A stretch of DNA of 64,000 bases from Massilibacillus massiliensis (GCF_900086705.1 NZ_LT575483.1:1166-65165); one strand, 5' to 3'. Shown: positions 36,856 through 47,822, counted from the first letter of the stretch. Translations and numbers: made by a program. Notes: generated from the letters alone by a model not told the origin.

Positions 36856-39075
36856 ATGAATATTAAAAATTACAAATTAATAACGATTGATGATATTATT
36901 GCAGCAATAAAAGTATATCAGCCAGAAGCCAATTCTGATCTTGTTCAAAGTGCATATGAATTAGCAAATACTGCACATCAGGGACAAATACGTGCTTCAG
37001 GTGAGGAATATATTCATCATCCATTAGGTGTCGCACAAATATTAACAGAACTTCAAATTGATGAACTTACAATTAGTGCAGCACTTCTACATGATGTAGT
37101 AGAAGATACTACTTATACAATAAGTAAAATGCAAGAAGTTTTTGGCGAAGAAATTGCTATGCTAATTGATGGCGTAACAAAACTAAATCGTATGGAATAT
37201 AAATCAAAAGAAGAACAAAAATTAGAAAACTATCGTAAATTGTTTTTGGCTATGGCAAAAGACATTCGCGTTATACTAATAAAGCTAGCCGATCGATTAC
37301 ATAATATGCGCACGTTAAAGTATATGCGTGAAGATAAACAAAAAAGAATTGCGAAAGAAACACTTGAAATTTATGCACCGTTAGCCAATCGACTAGGGAT
37401 TTCTAATGTTAAATGGGAATTGGAAGATCTATGCTTAAGGTATCTTGAACCTGAGATATACTATGATTTGGTTGAAAAGGTGAAACAAAAACGGCAAGAA
37501 CGACAAGAATTTATTGATGATGCAATTCAAGTTTTAAAAGAACGATTAGCTAGTGTTGAAATCACCTGTGAAATTCAAGGCAGAGCAAAACATTTCTACA
37601 GTATTTATAAAAAAATGAAAAAAGGGAATAAAGATATTAGTGAGATTTATGATTTATCTGCTGTGAGAATATTGGTTGAAAGTGTGAAGGACTGTTATGG
37701 CGTTTTAGGTATGGTTCATACATTATGGAAACCTATTCCCGGGCGATTTAAGGATTATATTGCTATGCCAAAGTCTAATATGTATCAATCTCTGCATACA
37801 ACAGTAATCGGAACTAAGGGGTATCCATTAGAAATTCAAATAAGAACGTTTCAAATGCATAAGGTATCGGAATATGGAGTTGCTGCGCATTGGAAATATA
37901 AAGAGAGTGGAAAAAGCTCCGGGGCAGATAAAGGCTATGATCAGAAGATGTCTTGGCTTAGGCAACTTATTGATTTACAACAAGATGTGAGTGATCCTAG
38001 AGAATATGTCGAAGCACTGAAAGTGGATGTGTTTTCGGATGAAGTTTTTGTATTTACTCCAAAAGGTGATGTAATTGATTTACCAGCAGGATCAAATCCT
38101 ATTGATTTTGCATATCGTATTCATACGGATGTTGGTCATAGATGTATTGGTGCAAAAGTAAATGGTAAAATCGTTCCTCTTGAATATAAATTGGTAAATG
38201 GAGATATCGTTTCAATCATTACAAATAAGCAAAACAATGGTCCAAGTCCTGATTGGCTTAATATTGTAGCATCCTCTGAAACACGTAATAAGATTAGGCA
38301 ATGGTTTAAAAAAGCAAAGCGTGAAGAAAATATTGAGCGTGGGCATGATTTAATTGAAAAAGAAAGTAAACGCCTTGGATATGATAGCAGAGATTTATTA
38401 AGCGGAGACCGATTGAAAGAGGTTGCTAAAAAACTAAATATTTTGAATGAAGATGATTTGTTAGCAGCGCTGGGATATGGTGGCGTTACAATTCATGGTA
38501 TCATGAGTAAATTGATTGAAATGTATAAAAAAGAAATACAAAAGGCCACACCACCAGATATTTCTCAAATTCTAGAAGGGTTAAAACCTCGGAATATTAA
38601 GAAAAAATCTAGCCATGGTATTTTGGTTGAGGGGGAAGGCGGTGTATTAGTCAGACTTGCACGATGCTGTAATCCTATTCCTGGAGACCCCATTACAGGT
38701 TATATTACTCGAGGAAGGGGTGTATCCGTACATCGTTCTGATTGTGCAAATGTAGTAAGTTCACATGACGACTTTAATAGAATGATTGAAGTTAGTTGGG
38801 ATATTGATGCTGATAAATTGTATACGGTTACGATTGATATTGTTTGTAATGATAAATCTGGAGTATTAAATTCTCTAATGATGGTTCCATCAGAATCTAA
38901 AATTAACATAAGTTCAATTAATGCAAGAACTCATAAAAATAAAACAGCTACAGTCACGATGAGTCTCGAAGTTAAAAATTCTGCGCAAATTGAAACAATT
39001 ATGACGAAATTCCGTCGATTAAAAGACGTTTATAGCGTTTGTCGATCATTGGCATCTGGTGGAAGAGAGGGATAA
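36856..39075 (+). CDS. rel: Bifunctional (p)ppGpp synthetase/hydrolase Rel
   Basis: About 739 residues. HD hydrolase with HDVVEDT near 82; synthetase with GRFKDYIAMPK and YQSLHTTVIG. The RFKD form (RxKD), not the ExDD of RelA, marks a bifunctional Rel. TGS domain (VFTPKGDVIDLPAGSNPIDFA), a zinc-finger-like CCNPIPGD segment, and C-terminal ACT domain follow. TTG 36853 is possible; ATG 36856 is preferred. It controls the stringent response to uncharged tRNA, as do the T-boxes nearby. Confidence 0.96.
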   Translation: MNIKNYKLITIDDIIAAIKVYQPEANSDLVQSAYELANTAHQGQIRASGEEYIHHPLGVAQILTELQIDELTISAALLHDVVEDTTYTISKMQEVFGEEIAMLIDGVTKLNRMEYKSKEEQKLENYRKLFLAMAKDIRVILIKLADRLHNMRTLKYMREDKQKRIAKETLEIYAPLANRLGISNVKWELEDLCLRYLEPEIYYDLVEKVKQKRQERQEFIDDAIQVLKERLASVEITCEIQGRAKHFYSIYKKMKKGNKDISEIYDLSAVRILVESVKDCYGVLGMVHTLWKPIPGRFKDYIAMPKSNMYQSLHTTVIGTKGYPLEIQIRTFQMHKVSEYGVAAHWKYKESGKSSGADKGYDQKMSWLRQLIDLQQDVSDPREYVEALKVDVFSDEVFVFTPKGDVIDLPAGSNPIDFAYRIHTDVGHRCIGAKVNGKIVPLEYKLVNGDIVSIITNKQNNGPSPDWLNIVASSETRNKIRQWFKKAKREENIERGHDLIEKESKRLGYDSRDLLSGDRLKEVAKKLNILNEDDLLAALGYGGVTIHGIMSKLIEMYKKEIQKATPPDISQILEGLKPRNIKKKSSHGILVEGEGGVLVRLARCCNPIPGDPITGYITRGRGVSVHRSDCANVVSSHDDFNRMIEVSWDIDADKLYTVTIDIVCNDKSGVLNSLMMVPSESKINISSINARTHKNKTATVTMSLEVKNSAQIETIMTKFRRLKDVYSVCRSLASGGREG

Positions 39076-39078
39076 TAT

Positions 39079-39696
39079 ATGAGAATAGAACAATTAGTTG
39101 TAGGACAATTGAGCGTGAATTGCTATATTGTCTCATGTGAAAATACAAAAGAAGCTATGGTAATTGATCCTGGCGACGAGGCAGAAGCAATTTTAGATAA
39201 AATTGAGAAGGCTCAGCTAGACGTGAAATATATTGTAAATACACATGGGCATGCTGATCATATTGGCGCAAATACCTTGGTCCAAAATAAAACAAATGCT
39301 GTTATAGCAATTCATGGTGAAGATGCACCCATGTTAGATAATGCTACGCTGAATTTATCTGCTTATATTGGGCAGAGCGTTACCTCAAAGCGGGCTGATA
39401 GAATTTTACAGGATGGGGATACTATAACGATCGGTGATATAGCCTTTTCCGTACTTCACACGCCGGGGCATACAAAAGGTGGTATCTGCCTACTTAATGA
39501 AGATGTTTTATTTAGCGGAGATACATTGTTTTCTGAATCGATAGGAAGAACTGATTTCCCGGGAGGCTCTATGCAGACTATTATAGATAGTATCCAGAAG
39601 AAATTATTGCCATTGCCAGATCATACAAAAGTATACCCAGGACATGGCTCGTGTACTACAATTGGTTGGGAACGTGTTCATAATCAGTTTTTATAA
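39079..39696 (+). CDS. Metallo-beta-lactamase-fold hydrolase (glyoxalase II-like)
   Basis: 205 residues. Metal ligands in NTHGHADHIGA (THxHxDH), LHTPGHTKGG, FSGDTLF and YPGHG. Similar short members are annotated as hydroxyacylglutathione hydrolases or thiol-ester hydrolases; the true substrate is not set. It follows rel after 3 bases. In many Bacillota a dtd gene lies between rel and this one; it is missing here. Confidence 0.92.
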   Translation: MRIEQLVVGQLSVNCYIVSCENTKEAMVIDPGDEAEAILDKIEKAQLDVKYIVNTHGHADHIGANTLVQNKTNAVIAIHGEDAPMLDNATLNLSAYIGQSVTSKRADRILQDGDTITIGDIAFSVLHTPGHTKGGICLLNEDVLFSGDTLFSESIGRTDFPGGSMQTIIDSIQKKLLPLPDHTKVYPGHGSCTTIGWERVHNQFL

Positions 39697-39714
39697 AATT
39701 AGGCATTTAATCCA

Positions 39715-39728
39715 ATGATATTTATCAT
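39715..39728. repeat. Small palindrome in the fur upstream region
   Basis: ATGATA and TATCAT around TT, about 155 bases before fur. It resembles half of a Fur-type box and might be part of an autoregulatory site. Confidence 0.3.
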
Positions 39729-39834
39729 AAAAATATTCCATAAATTTTTACAGGAATATAAGTATAAATTGTTGAATTTTATCAATATAGCATTTGTTAA
39801 ATAAAATAGCGGTACGATCTTGTCGTTTAAAATA

Positions 39835-39860
39835 AAAATACTTTTTATTCTAAGTATTTT
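39835..39860. repeat. Inverted repeat directly before fur
   Basis: AAAATACTT and AAGTATTTT are 9-base arms around 8 bases, ending 22 bases before the fur start codon. It could be an operator or an mRNA hairpin close to the ribosome site. Confidence 0.45.
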
Positions 39861-39881
39861 ACATTACGGAGGAATAACAAA

Positions 39882-40340
39882 ATGTCAAAACATATTACAA
39901 TGGAACAATTAAAAAAGAAACTGCAGGAAAGGCACTGTAAGTTAACACCACAAAGACAAATCGTTTTACAAGTTTTTATTGACAATCCAGATAAACATTT
40001 AAGTGCAGAAGATGCCCACAATTTATTGCGACAAAATTCATCCGAAATAGGGCTTGCAACGGTTTATCGTTCACTGGAATTATTGAGCGACATGGATATA
40101 TTACAAAAAATGGACTTTGGCGATGGAAGAAGTCGATATGAAATTAATGAAGCGGATACGAAGCAGCACCACCATCATCATTTAATTTGCATGAATTGTG
40201 GTAGTGTTTGTGAGTTTGAAGATGATTTACTTGAGGCTTTAGAACATGATATATCGGAAAAATGTCAATTTGAAATTGTGGATCACCAAGTAAAATTTTA
40301 TGGGTATTGTCAGGAGTGCCAAGCAAAGCGTGAAAATTAG
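39882..40340 (+). CDS. Fur family metal-dependent repressor
   Basis: 152 residues. DNA-binding winged helix in the first 85 residues (KLTPQRQIVLQVF, LATVYRSLELL). Metal-binding dimer domain: a run of five His at about 101-105 before LICMNCGSVCEFED and the C-terminal CQECQAK. The family has iron (Fur), zinc (Zur) and peroxide (PerR) sensors; I read Fur from the overall form and the HemZ neighbour, but this is not certain. RBS GGAGG before ATG 39882. Confidence 0.9.
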   Translation: MSKHITMEQLKKKLQERHCKLTPQRQIVLQVFIDNPDKHLSAEDAHNLLRQNSSEIGLATVYRSLELLSDMDILQKMDFGDGRSRYEINEADTKQHHHHHLICMNCGSVCEFEDDLLEALEHDISEKCQFEIVDHQVKFYGYCQECQAKREN

Positions 40341-41835
40341 ATCTTTGATAATAAATAGTGATGATGAAGTAATTTTTAAAATCATTCATGAAATCTTAAC
40401 TTTATTTAAAATAGAAGTTTTGGATGAAAATCGATCACAAAATGAGATGTTGGTTGATTATAAGACAATTTCTATTGAGAATAATATTGTATGTTCGACA
40501 AGTTTGGAAGTAACAACGAGTGTTATGCTTTCTTTAGAAGATGGCAGAACCAAAAAGATAGTAAAGCAAAAAAACGCAAGAGTCGGTGAACGAATACCGT
40601 CTGAAACACGGCGGTTAATAAAATTAAACTTATATGATATATTTATGGATTTGACGAATGCAAAATCTGTGCCATGGGGAATTCTGCATGGTGTGAGACC
40701 AACAAAGATCGTTCATAAATATATTGATAAAGGGATACCAATGAATGAAATAATTACACGTTTAAAAAATGACTATTATGTTTCTGAAAAAAAAGCAGAA
40801 TTAATTAGTCATTTGGCTGTGAAACAACGTATGTTTTTATATAACAACAGAAAAGAAAAGATTAGTATTTATGTCGGTATCCCTTTTTGTTTATCTAAGT
40901 GTTTGTATTGTTCATTTCCATCTTATGTTTTACCTAAGAACGAGATATTACAACAATTTTTAGCGGCATTAAAGAAAGATATTTTAGCAGCGAAAAATAT
41001 TATTGTTAAAAACAATCTTAAAGTAGAGAATATTTACATTGGCGGGGGAACACCGACAAGTTTACCGTTAAGCGAATTTACTTATTTAATACAATTAGTC
41101 AAAAATTCTTTTTTTGATACAACCACTGTAGAATTTACAGTAGAAGCGGGTAGACCCGATAGTGTAGATGATGATAAAATCAAGGTTATGATGGAAAATG
41201 GTGTGAATCGCGTTAGTGTCAATCCTCAGACAATGCAAGAAAAAACTTTAAAACATATTGGACGAAAGCATACAACTCAGGATATAATAGATCTATTCGC
41301 TAAATTTCGTTGTGCTGGTATGAAAAATATTAATATGGATGTTATCATTGGTCTTCCAGGAGAAAATGTGGAGGATGTGGAGGATACAATGAGAAAAATT
41401 ATTGCTTTAAAGCCGGATAATATTACAATACACGCTCTAGCATTAAAAAAAGGTTCCGCTCTAAAAAACACTAAAAATATTTATGAGCTGCCGAATGATG
41501 AAATGACAGCTAAAATGTTTGATGTTGCGATGCACTATGCCGAAAAATTAGATATGGAACCATACTATTTATATCGACAAGGATATATGAGTGGTAATTT
41601 AGAAAACATTGGTTATAGTAAAAAAGGATCTGAAGGATTTTATAATATTCAAATTATGGAAGAGCGGCAAACGATCCTTGGTATTGGGCCTGCAGCAACT
41701 ACAAAAATTGTAAATTCTGATAATTGGTCAATAGAAACATCATTTAATGCCAAAGACTTAACTACATATCTTCAAAGAGTAGAGAATTATATAGAAAAAC
41801 GTACAAATTTAGTGAATGATGCGTTTAATGAATAG
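40330..41835 (+). CDS. hemZ: HemZ-type radical SAM protein (coproporphyrinogen-like)
   Basis: About 501 residues. The radical SAM motif PFCLSKCLYC and IYIGGGTPTSL follow the HemN/HemZ family; the first 180 residues are the HemZ-specific N-terminal part (GILHGVRPTKI). Family members are annotated as coproporphyrinogen III dehydrogenases of anaerobic heme synthesis, yet several HemN-like proteins have other roles. ATG 40300 is possible, but GTG 40330 overlaps the fur gene by only 11 bases and gives MKIRSLIINSDD. Tight coupling with fur suggests joint control. Confidence 0.85.
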   Translation: MKIRSLIINSDDEVIFKIIHEILTLFKIEVLDENRSQNEMLVDYKTISIENNIVCSTSLEVTTSVMLSLEDGRTKKIVKQKNARVGERIPSETRRLIKLNLYDIFMDLTNAKSVPWGILHGVRPTKIVHKYIDKGIPMNEIITRLKNDYYVSEKKAELISHLAVKQRMFLYNNRKEKISIYVGIPFCLSKCLYCSFPSYVLPKNEILQQFLAALKKDILAAKNIIVKNNLKVENIYIGGGTPTSLPLSEFTYLIQLVKNSFFDTTTVEFTVEAGRPDSVDDDKIKVMMENGVNRVSVNPQTMQEKTLKHIGRKHTTQDIIDLFAKFRCAGMKNINMDVIIGLPGENVEDVEDTMRKIIALKPDNITIHALALKKGSALKNTKNIYELPNDEMTAKMFDVAMHYAEKLDMEPYYLYRQGYMSGNLENIGYSKKGSEGFYNIQIMEERQTILGIGPAATTKIVNSDNWSIETSFNAKDLTTYLQRVENYIEKRTNLVNDAFNE

Positions 41836-41849
41836 GGAGGAATAAATTT

Positions 41850-43115
41850 ATGCTAACTACAGGTCCACGAGGAACAAAAGATATTTTACCTGACACAAGT
41901 GGACAATGGTGTTATGTTGAAAAAAAAGTACGTGAGATATGTGAGTTATATGGATACAAAGAAATTCGTACACCTATTTTTGAACATACCGAATTGTTTT
42001 TGCGTGGTATAGGTGAGACCACTGATATTGTAGAAAAAGAAATGTATTCTTTTATTGATCGTGGAAAAAGGAATATAACATTACGTCCAGAAAATACAGC
42101 AGCTGTTGTTCGAGCTTTTTTGGAGCATAAATTATATGCAGAAAATCAATTAAATAAATTATTTTACATAGGTCCAATGTTTCGTTATGATCGTCCGCAG
42201 GCTGGTCGATATCGTCAATTTCATCAATTCGGTATTGAAGCTATCGGTAGTTCGAATGCAGCAGTAGATGCTGAAATTATTATTTTAGCATCGCAAGTAT
42301 TACGTTCATTAGGATTAGAGGAACTAAAATTAAATATTAATTCTGTTGGTTGCCCAAAATGTCGTCCAGTGTATCGCGAAAAGTTACAAGCTTTTTTGCG
42401 TGATCAATTAGAGGGGCTATGCGCGGATTGTCAATCACGTTTTAATAGAAATCCGATGCGGATACTTGATTGTAAAAATGAAAAATGTATTGAATTATCT
42501 CAAGGCGCGCCAGAAATGGTAGATTGTTTGTGTGAGGATTGCAGTGATCATTTTGATCAATTAAAAGATTTGCTTTATATAGCAAATATAGATTTTGTAT
42601 TAAATCCACGCCTCGTTAGAGGTCTTGATTATTACACTAAAACGGCATTTGAAATACAGTATGCTCCGCTTGGCGCACAAAGTGCTGTCTGCGGTGGCGG
42701 TAGATATGATGGACTCATTGAAGAGTGTGGAGGAACCCAGACACCAGCGATTGGATTTGCGATTGGGTTAGAGCGTGTTTTATTAGCGTTAGAAAAACAA
42801 AATTTATTACCAGACTTAAAAAGAAGCCTAGATGCTTTTATTGTACCCCTTGGTTTAGAGGCACAACCAATAGCATTTAAGATATTATGTGATTTAAGAA
42901 GCGTCGGATTAAAATCCGATATGGATTTTACTGGTAAGAGCTTGAAGTCACAAATGAAACAAGCCAATAAACTAAATGCAAAATATGCAATTATTATTGG
43001 TGAAGATGAAGTAAAAGAAGCTAGTGTAATGTTAAAAGATATGCAAACTGGCGAACAAGAAAAATTTGAAGCTAAAAATTTAGTAAATAAGTTGTATGCT
43101 GAGGTGAAGGATTAA
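41850..43115 (+). CDS. hisS: Histidyl-tRNA synthetase
   Basis: 421 residues, class II. Motif 2 region [13 protein letters not shown] and [19 protein letters not shown]; histidine-specific [12 protein letters not shown]; motif 3 [15 protein letters not shown]-terminal anticodon domain. GGGAGGA before ATG 41850. No T-box upstream; it follows hemZ after 14 bases. Confidence 0.97.
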   Translation: MLTTGPRGTKDILPDTSGQWCYVEKKVREICELYGYKEIRTPIFEHTELFLRGIGETTDIVEKEMYSFIDRGKRNITLRPENTAAVVRAFLEHKLYAENQLNKLFYIGPMFRYDRPQAGRYRQFHQFGIEAIGSSNAAVDAEIIILASQVLRSLGLEELKLNINSVGCPKCRPVYREKLQAFLRDQLEGLCADCQSRFNRNPMRILDCKNEKCIELSQGAPEMVDCLCEDCSDHFDQLKDLLYIANIDFVLNPRLVRGLDYYTKTAFEIQYAPLGAQSAVCGGGRYDGLIEECGGTQTPAIGFAIGLERVLLALEKQNLLPDLKRSLDAFIVPLGLEAQPIAFKILCDLRSVGLKSDMDFTGKSLKSQMKQANKLNAKYAIIIGEDEVKEASVMLKDMQTGEQEKFEAKNLVNKLYAEVKD

Positions 43116-43116
43116 A

Positions 43117-44907
43117 ATGGAAACATTAGTAGGATTGAAAAGAACACATTCTTGTGGTGTTTTAACAACGGAAAATACGGGATCAGAAGTGGTCTTATGT
43201 GGTTGGGTATCGAGACGACGTGACCATGGTGGTTTAATTTTTGTAGATTTACGTGATCGTTCTGGCTTGGTGCAAGTTGTATTCTCATCAGAAATGGATA
43301 GTATCGCTTTTGAAAAAGCTGAAGCGCTACGTTCAGAATTTGTTATTGCAGTAAAAGGTCAGGTTCGTGAAAGGGCAAAAGAAACAATAAATCCTAATAT
43401 GGTAACTGGGGAAATTGAAGTATATTGTACTGAACTTAGAATTTTAAATAAAGCGAAAACACCACCGTTTTATATTCAGGATGGCATTGACGTCGATGAA
43501 ATTTTACGGTTAAAATATCGTTACCTAGACTTACGTAGACCTGAAATGCAACGTAACCTTATGCTTAGACATCGTGTAACGAAAGTAATGCGTGATTTTC
43601 TTGATAAAAAAGGTTTTATAGAAATTGAAACACCAATGCTAACAAAAAGCAGCCCCGAAGGAGCTAGAGACTATCTTGTTCCTAGCAGAGTGAATCCAGG
43701 GAAGTTTTATGCATTACCACAATCGCCGCAAATTTTCAAACAAATTTTGATGGTTGCCGGATATGAAAAGTATTTCCAAATTGTCCGCTGCTTCCGGGAT
43801 GAAGATTTACGTGCTGACAGACAGCCTGAATTTACGCAATTAGATATTGAAATGTCTTTTATTGATGCAGAATATATTCTTACTATGATGGAAGGCATGA
43901 CAAAAGAAATTTTTAAAGAAGCTGTCGGTGCAGAACTTGCATTACCTTTTAAGCGACTTACTTGGGACGAAGCAATGGACAAATATGGTTCAGATAAACC
44001 GGATTTGCGTTTTGATATGGAACTTATGAATCTTTCTGATGTGGTAAAAGGATCTGATTTTAAAGTATTTGAGTCTGTTTTACAATCTGGTGGACAAGTA
44101 AAGGCAATTAATGTAAAAGGTTATTCTGCAATTCCGCGCCGCGAACTGGATGGTTTAGTTGATTATGTATCGACTTATGGTGCAAAAGGTTTAGCTTGGA
44201 TTTGTTTTACTGAAGAAGGCGTTAAATCTCCGATTGCGAAATTTTTCTCAGAGGAGATTCTAAAAGAAATAAAATCAACAATGCATGCTGAAGCCGGTGA
44301 TCTCGTATTAATTATTGCTGATAAAGCATCTGTTGTTGCGCATGCTTTGGGAGAATTAAGACTTGAAATGGGACGTAGAAGAAATTTAATTGATCCTGAT
44401 AAGTTGTCCTTTTTATGGGTTGTTGACTTTCCAATGTTTGAATATAATGAGGATGACAAACGCTGGGTAGCAATGCATCATCCATTTACTTCTCCGAGAG
44501 ATGAAGATATTCAATACTTGGAGTCTGATCCGGGCAGAATTAAAGCAAAAGCTTATGATATGGTTCTCAATGGAACTGAAATTGGTGGAGGAAGTCTTCG
44601 TATTTATAATCGCGATTTACAATCACGTGTATTCAAAGCGATCGGGCTGACTGAGGAAACAGCACGTTCGAAATTCGGATATTTGCTGGATGCATTTGAG
44701 TATGGCACTCCTCCTCATGGTGGAATAGCCTTTGGTCTTGACCGTTTAATTATGCTCATGGCAAAACGTCCGTCGATTCGTGATGTTATTGCTTTTCCTA
44801 AAACACAGAGTGCGACTTGTGTTATGACACAAGCCCCATCGGAAGTAGAGCCTGAACAATTAAAAGAACTTTCCATTCGCACAGCAGTGCTTACGAAAAA
44901 GAATTGA
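43117..44907 (+). CDS. aspS: Aspartyl-tRNA synthetase
   Basis: 596 residues, bacterial type. N-terminal OB anticodon domain ([17 protein letters not shown]), motif 2 [18 protein letters not shown], inserted GAD domain about 285-415, motif 3 [14 protein letters not shown] cannot tell whether it also charges tRNA-Asn. Begins one base after the hisS stop; hisS-aspS is a frequent pair in Bacillota. Confidence 0.97.
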   Translation: METLVGLKRTHSCGVLTTENTGSEVVLCGWVSRRRDHGGLIFVDLRDRSGLVQVVFSSEMDSIAFEKAEALRSEFVIAVKGQVRERAKETINPNMVTGEIEVYCTELRILNKAKTPPFYIQDGIDVDEILRLKYRYLDLRRPEMQRNLMLRHRVTKVMRDFLDKKGFIEIETPMLTKSSPEGARDYLVPSRVNPGKFYALPQSPQIFKQILMVAGYEKYFQIVRCFRDEDLRADRQPEFTQLDIEMSFIDAEYILTMMEGMTKEIFKEAVGAELALPFKRLTWDEAMDKYGSDKPDLRFDMELMNLSDVVKGSDFKVFESVLQSGGQVKAINVKGYSAIPRRELDGLVDYVSTYGAKGLAWICFTEEGVKSPIAKFFSEEILKEIKSTMHAEAGDLVLIIADKASVVAHALGELRLEMGRRRNLIDPDKLSFLWVVDFPMFEYNEDDKRWVAMHHPFTSPRDEDIQYLESDPGRIKAKAYDMVLNGTEIGGGSLRIYNRDLQSRVFKAIGLTEETARSKFGYLLDAFEYGTPPHGGIAFGLDRLIMLMAKRPSIRDVIAFPKTQSATCVMTQAPSEVEPEQLKELSIRTAVLTKKN

Positions 44908-44932
44908 TTTTAAGAAGAGATTATAAGTAGTA

Positions 44933-44973
44933 AAAGATACACGGGTATTAACTCGTGTATCTTGTGTTTTTTA
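44933..44973 (+). terminator. Terminator after aspS
   Basis: AAGATACACG and CGTGTATCTT around a 10-base loop, followed by GTGTTTTTT. Confidence 0.88.
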
Positions 44974-45082
44974 TAGATGAAGTAAACCAAGTCGTTTCAG
45001 TAGAAATAAACACTTTTTATCTAATGTGTAAATATGGTAATGCATAGGCATAATATATAGTAAATAAGGAGGGTGTAATTAT

Positions 45083-47035
45083 ATGTACAAGTTAATCATA
45101 CTTATTAGTAGTATATTTGTCTTCTCTTTAGCTTCTTATGTTTATATAGGATTACCAGATACAACAAACATTAATGATTTGAAATTGATATCTGCAACAC
45201 AGGTGTATGATATCAATGGAAATTTAATATCAAAATTATTCGAACAAAATCGCATTGTTGTAACCAACAATAATATGTCACCGTATTTATCACAGGCAAT
45301 TATCGCCAATGAAGATACTCGGTTTTACCAACATATTGGAATTGATCCAATTGGAATTGCAAGAGCTCTTTGGGTCAATATAAAAGCAGGTGATATTACT
45401 GAAGGTGGTAGTACTATCACACAACAACTTGCCAGAGAAATGTTCTTAAACCAAGAACGTACATTGGTGCGAAAAATGCGGGAAGCCATTTTAGCAATTA
45501 TCATAGATTTCAAATTTTCAAAAGATGAAATTTTACAAGCCTATTTAAATCAAGTTTATTTGGGTGAAGGTGCATACGGAGTAGAAGCGGCAGCGCAAAA
45601 ATATTTTGGCAAACATGCAAATGAGTTGGATTTATCGGAAAGCGCAATGATTGCTGGACTAGCTAGGGGCCCTGTTTTATATTCGCCTTATCGTGACATG
45701 AGTGCAGCGCTGGAAAGAAGATCTATTGTTTTAAGTAATATGCGCGAGCAAGAGTATATTAGTGCTGATGAAAAAGATAGAGCAGAATCACAAGCGATAT
45801 CTTTGGTAAGTAAAAAAGAACGCTCTGTCAAAGCATCTTATTTTGTTGATTATATTGCTAAGCAGTTAGTCGAAAAATATGGGGAAGAAACCGTCTATCA
45901 AAGAGGGTTGAAAGTATATACGACTTTAGACCTCCATATACAAGAAGCGATGGAAAATGTATTAGGAGAATATCAGGGTGCAGTTGTTGCACTGGATCCA
46001 AAAACTGGTTACATTAAAGCTATGGTCGGCGGCAATAATTACGCTGAAAGTCAATTGAATCGTGCGGTAGATGAGTATAGACAGCCAGGTTCGGCATTTA
46101 AACCATTTGTCTATACGACAGCTTTAAATCAGGGAATCACAAGCAACTATATTGTTGTTGACGAGCCAATTGATATTGCTGGATATCGACCGCAAAATTA
46201 TGATCATAAATATCTTGGAAAGATGACCATAAACAAAGCTTTACGTTGGTCGGTTAATAGTGTTGCTGTAAAAATGGGGCAAAAAGTAGGAATGCGTGAA
46301 GTTTTAAATTTAGCGAAAAGCATGGGAATTACAACATTAACGGAAGATGATAATAATTTAGCCACTGCTTTAGGCGGACTCACTGTTGGTGTGAATCTAT
46401 TAGAATTAAGTGCCGCATATACAACATTTGCAAATCATGGGGTTTTATCTCAACCGATCTCTATTTTACGGGTTGAAAATGAACATAATCAGACATTAGC
46501 AGAGTATCAATCTAATCAAAAAGCTGTGCTAAATGAAGACATTGCTTATATCATGACAAATATGTTAATGGGAGCACTTAAGGATGGAACTGCTACTGCA
46601 GCAAATATTGGGCGAGAGGCCGCTGGTAAAACAGGAACTACCGACAGTTATGAAACGGCATGGTTTATTGGATATACACCTGATTTATTGGTTGGGATTT
46701 ATGTTGGGAATGATGACAGAAGCTCAATTGGAATTTCGGGCAGTCAGGTAGCTGCTTTATGGGGAAAAAGTATGTTCGATTTGCAAAAAAATCAACCGGT
46801 AACAAAATTTGATGTCCCAGCTAATATAGTAAAAGACGTTCGTATCTGTGCAAAAACAGGTGAATTAGCAGAAAAAGATTGTAAAGATGATGAATATAGT
46901 GCTTTTATTAAAGGAACTGAACCAAAATCTATATTACAGAAAATAAAAGAAAAAATACTTCCAAAACAAGAGAAAGAAGAAAATAAAAAGTCAAAAAGCT
47001 GGTGGTCTATTTTGCCGCGATTGCCCGGTTTTTGA
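45083..47035 (+). CDS. Class A penicillin-binding protein
   Basis: Bifunctional glycosyltransferase and transpeptidase, 650 residues. One N-terminal anchor helix; GT51 domain with catalytic Glu77 in IIANEDTRFYQHIG and GGSTITQQLAREMF; transpeptidase SxxK at Ser337 (PGSAFKPF), SVNS near 395 and KTGTT near 515. A charged tail (about 625-645, KIKEKILPKQEKEE) ends the protein. AGGAGGG before ATG 45083. Stands alone after a terminator. Confidence 0.95.
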   Translation: MYKLIILISSIFVFSLASYVYIGLPDTTNINDLKLISATQVYDINGNLISKLFEQNRIVVTNNNMSPYLSQAIIANEDTRFYQHIGIDPIGIARALWVNIKAGDITEGGSTITQQLAREMFLNQERTLVRKMREAILAIIIDFKFSKDEILQAYLNQVYLGEGAYGVEAAAQKYFGKHANELDLSESAMIAGLARGPVLYSPYRDMSAALERRSIVLSNMREQEYISADEKDRAESQAISLVSKKERSVKASYFVDYIAKQLVEKYGEETVYQRGLKVYTTLDLHIQEAMENVLGEYQGAVVALDPKTGYIKAMVGGNNYAESQLNRAVDEYRQPGSAFKPFVYTTALNQGITSNYIVVDEPIDIAGYRPQNYDHKYLGKMTINKALRWSVNSVAVKMGQKVGMREVLNLAKSMGITTLTEDDNNLATALGGLTVGVNLLELSAAYTTFANHGVLSQPISILRVENEHNQTLAEYQSNQKAVLNEDIAYIMTNMLMGALKDGTATAANIGREAAGKTGTTDSYETAWFIGYTPDLLVGIYVGNDDRSSIGISGSQVAALWGKSMFDLQKNQPVTKFDVPANIVKDVRICAKTGELAEKDCKDDEYSAFIKGTEPKSILQKIKEKILPKQEKEENKKSKSWWSILPRLPGF

Positions 47036-47049
47036 TAGTATGTTACAAT
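47021..47049 (+). promoter_or_regulatory. Promoter candidate for the TagA-like gene
   Basis: TTGCCC (47021-47026), 17-base spacer, TACAAT (47044-47049) preceded by TG. Its -35 lies in the last codons of the PBP gene. Confidence 0.45.
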
Positions 47050-47090
47050 GATAATGATATTTTAATTTAGAATTAGTAAGGAGCAAAAAA

Positions 47091-47822
47091 GTGTTAGCAA
47101 AAAAAGTACCTGTTTTAAATGTAATGATTGATGCTGTCACTATGGGAGAAGCAGTTGATATTTTAGAAAATTATATCAATGAAAAAAAAACACATTTTGT
47201 CGCAACTGCAAATGCTGAAATGATTATGATGGCCAATGATGATCATGAACTTTTAAAAATTTTAAATAAAGCCGATTTAGTAGTTCCAGATGGTGCAGGG
47301 ACTGTATGGGCAGCTAGGCATCATGGATATACAATGCCTGAGAGAGTTGCAGGATATGACCTGGTTCAAAAGCTCTTAAAACGTGCAGCAAAAAGCAAAA
47401 TAAAATTTTTTTTTCTGGGTTCTGCGCCTGGTATCGCTGAAAAGGCAAAAAAAAATGCAGAAGAAAAATATATTGGCCTTCAGATTGTCGGCACAAAGGA
47501 TGGATATTTTTCATTAGAAGAGGAACCTGCTTTAATTCAAGAAATTAAAAGCGTGAAACCAGATGTTTTATTAGTCGCATTAGGCGTGCCACGTCAAGAA
47601 AAATGGATTATGAAACATTTAGCGGAATTAGATGTTTCAGTGGCTATCGGTGTTGGTGGTACGCTTGATGTAATGGCTGGAGTTGTGAAACGTGCACCTC
47701 TATGGATGCAGAGAGCGAAATTAGAATGGTTATATCGAGGTTTGCTGCAACCGAAGAGGATTGGACGATTGATGGCATTGCCACGGTTTGTATTTAAAGT
47801 TTGTGCTCTAAAAAAGTATTAG
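47091..47822 (+). CDS. WecG/TagA/CpsF family glycosyltransferase
   Basis: 243 residues. Family motifs: ATANAEMIMMAND (Asn and Glu/Asp of the donor site), VPDGAGTVWAARHHG, RVAGYDLVQKLLKRA, and FLGSAPGIAEKA. TagA-type enzymes add ManNAc to a lipid-linked sugar for wall teichoic acid or surface polysaccharide; the acceptor here is unknown and no tag cluster is nearby. GTG 47091 after AAGGAG. Confidence 0.93.
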   Translation: MLAKKVPVLNVMIDAVTMGEAVDILENYINEKKTHFVATANAEMIMMANDDHELLKILNKADLVVPDGAGTVWAARHHGYTMPERVAGYDLVQKLLKRAAKSKIKFFFLGSAPGIAEKAKKNAEEKYIGLQIVGTKDGYFSLEEEPALIQEIKSVKPDVLLVALGVPRQEKWIMKHLAELDVSVAIGVGGTLDVMAGVVKRAPLWMQRAKLEWLYRGLLQPKRIGRLMALPRFVFKVCALKKY

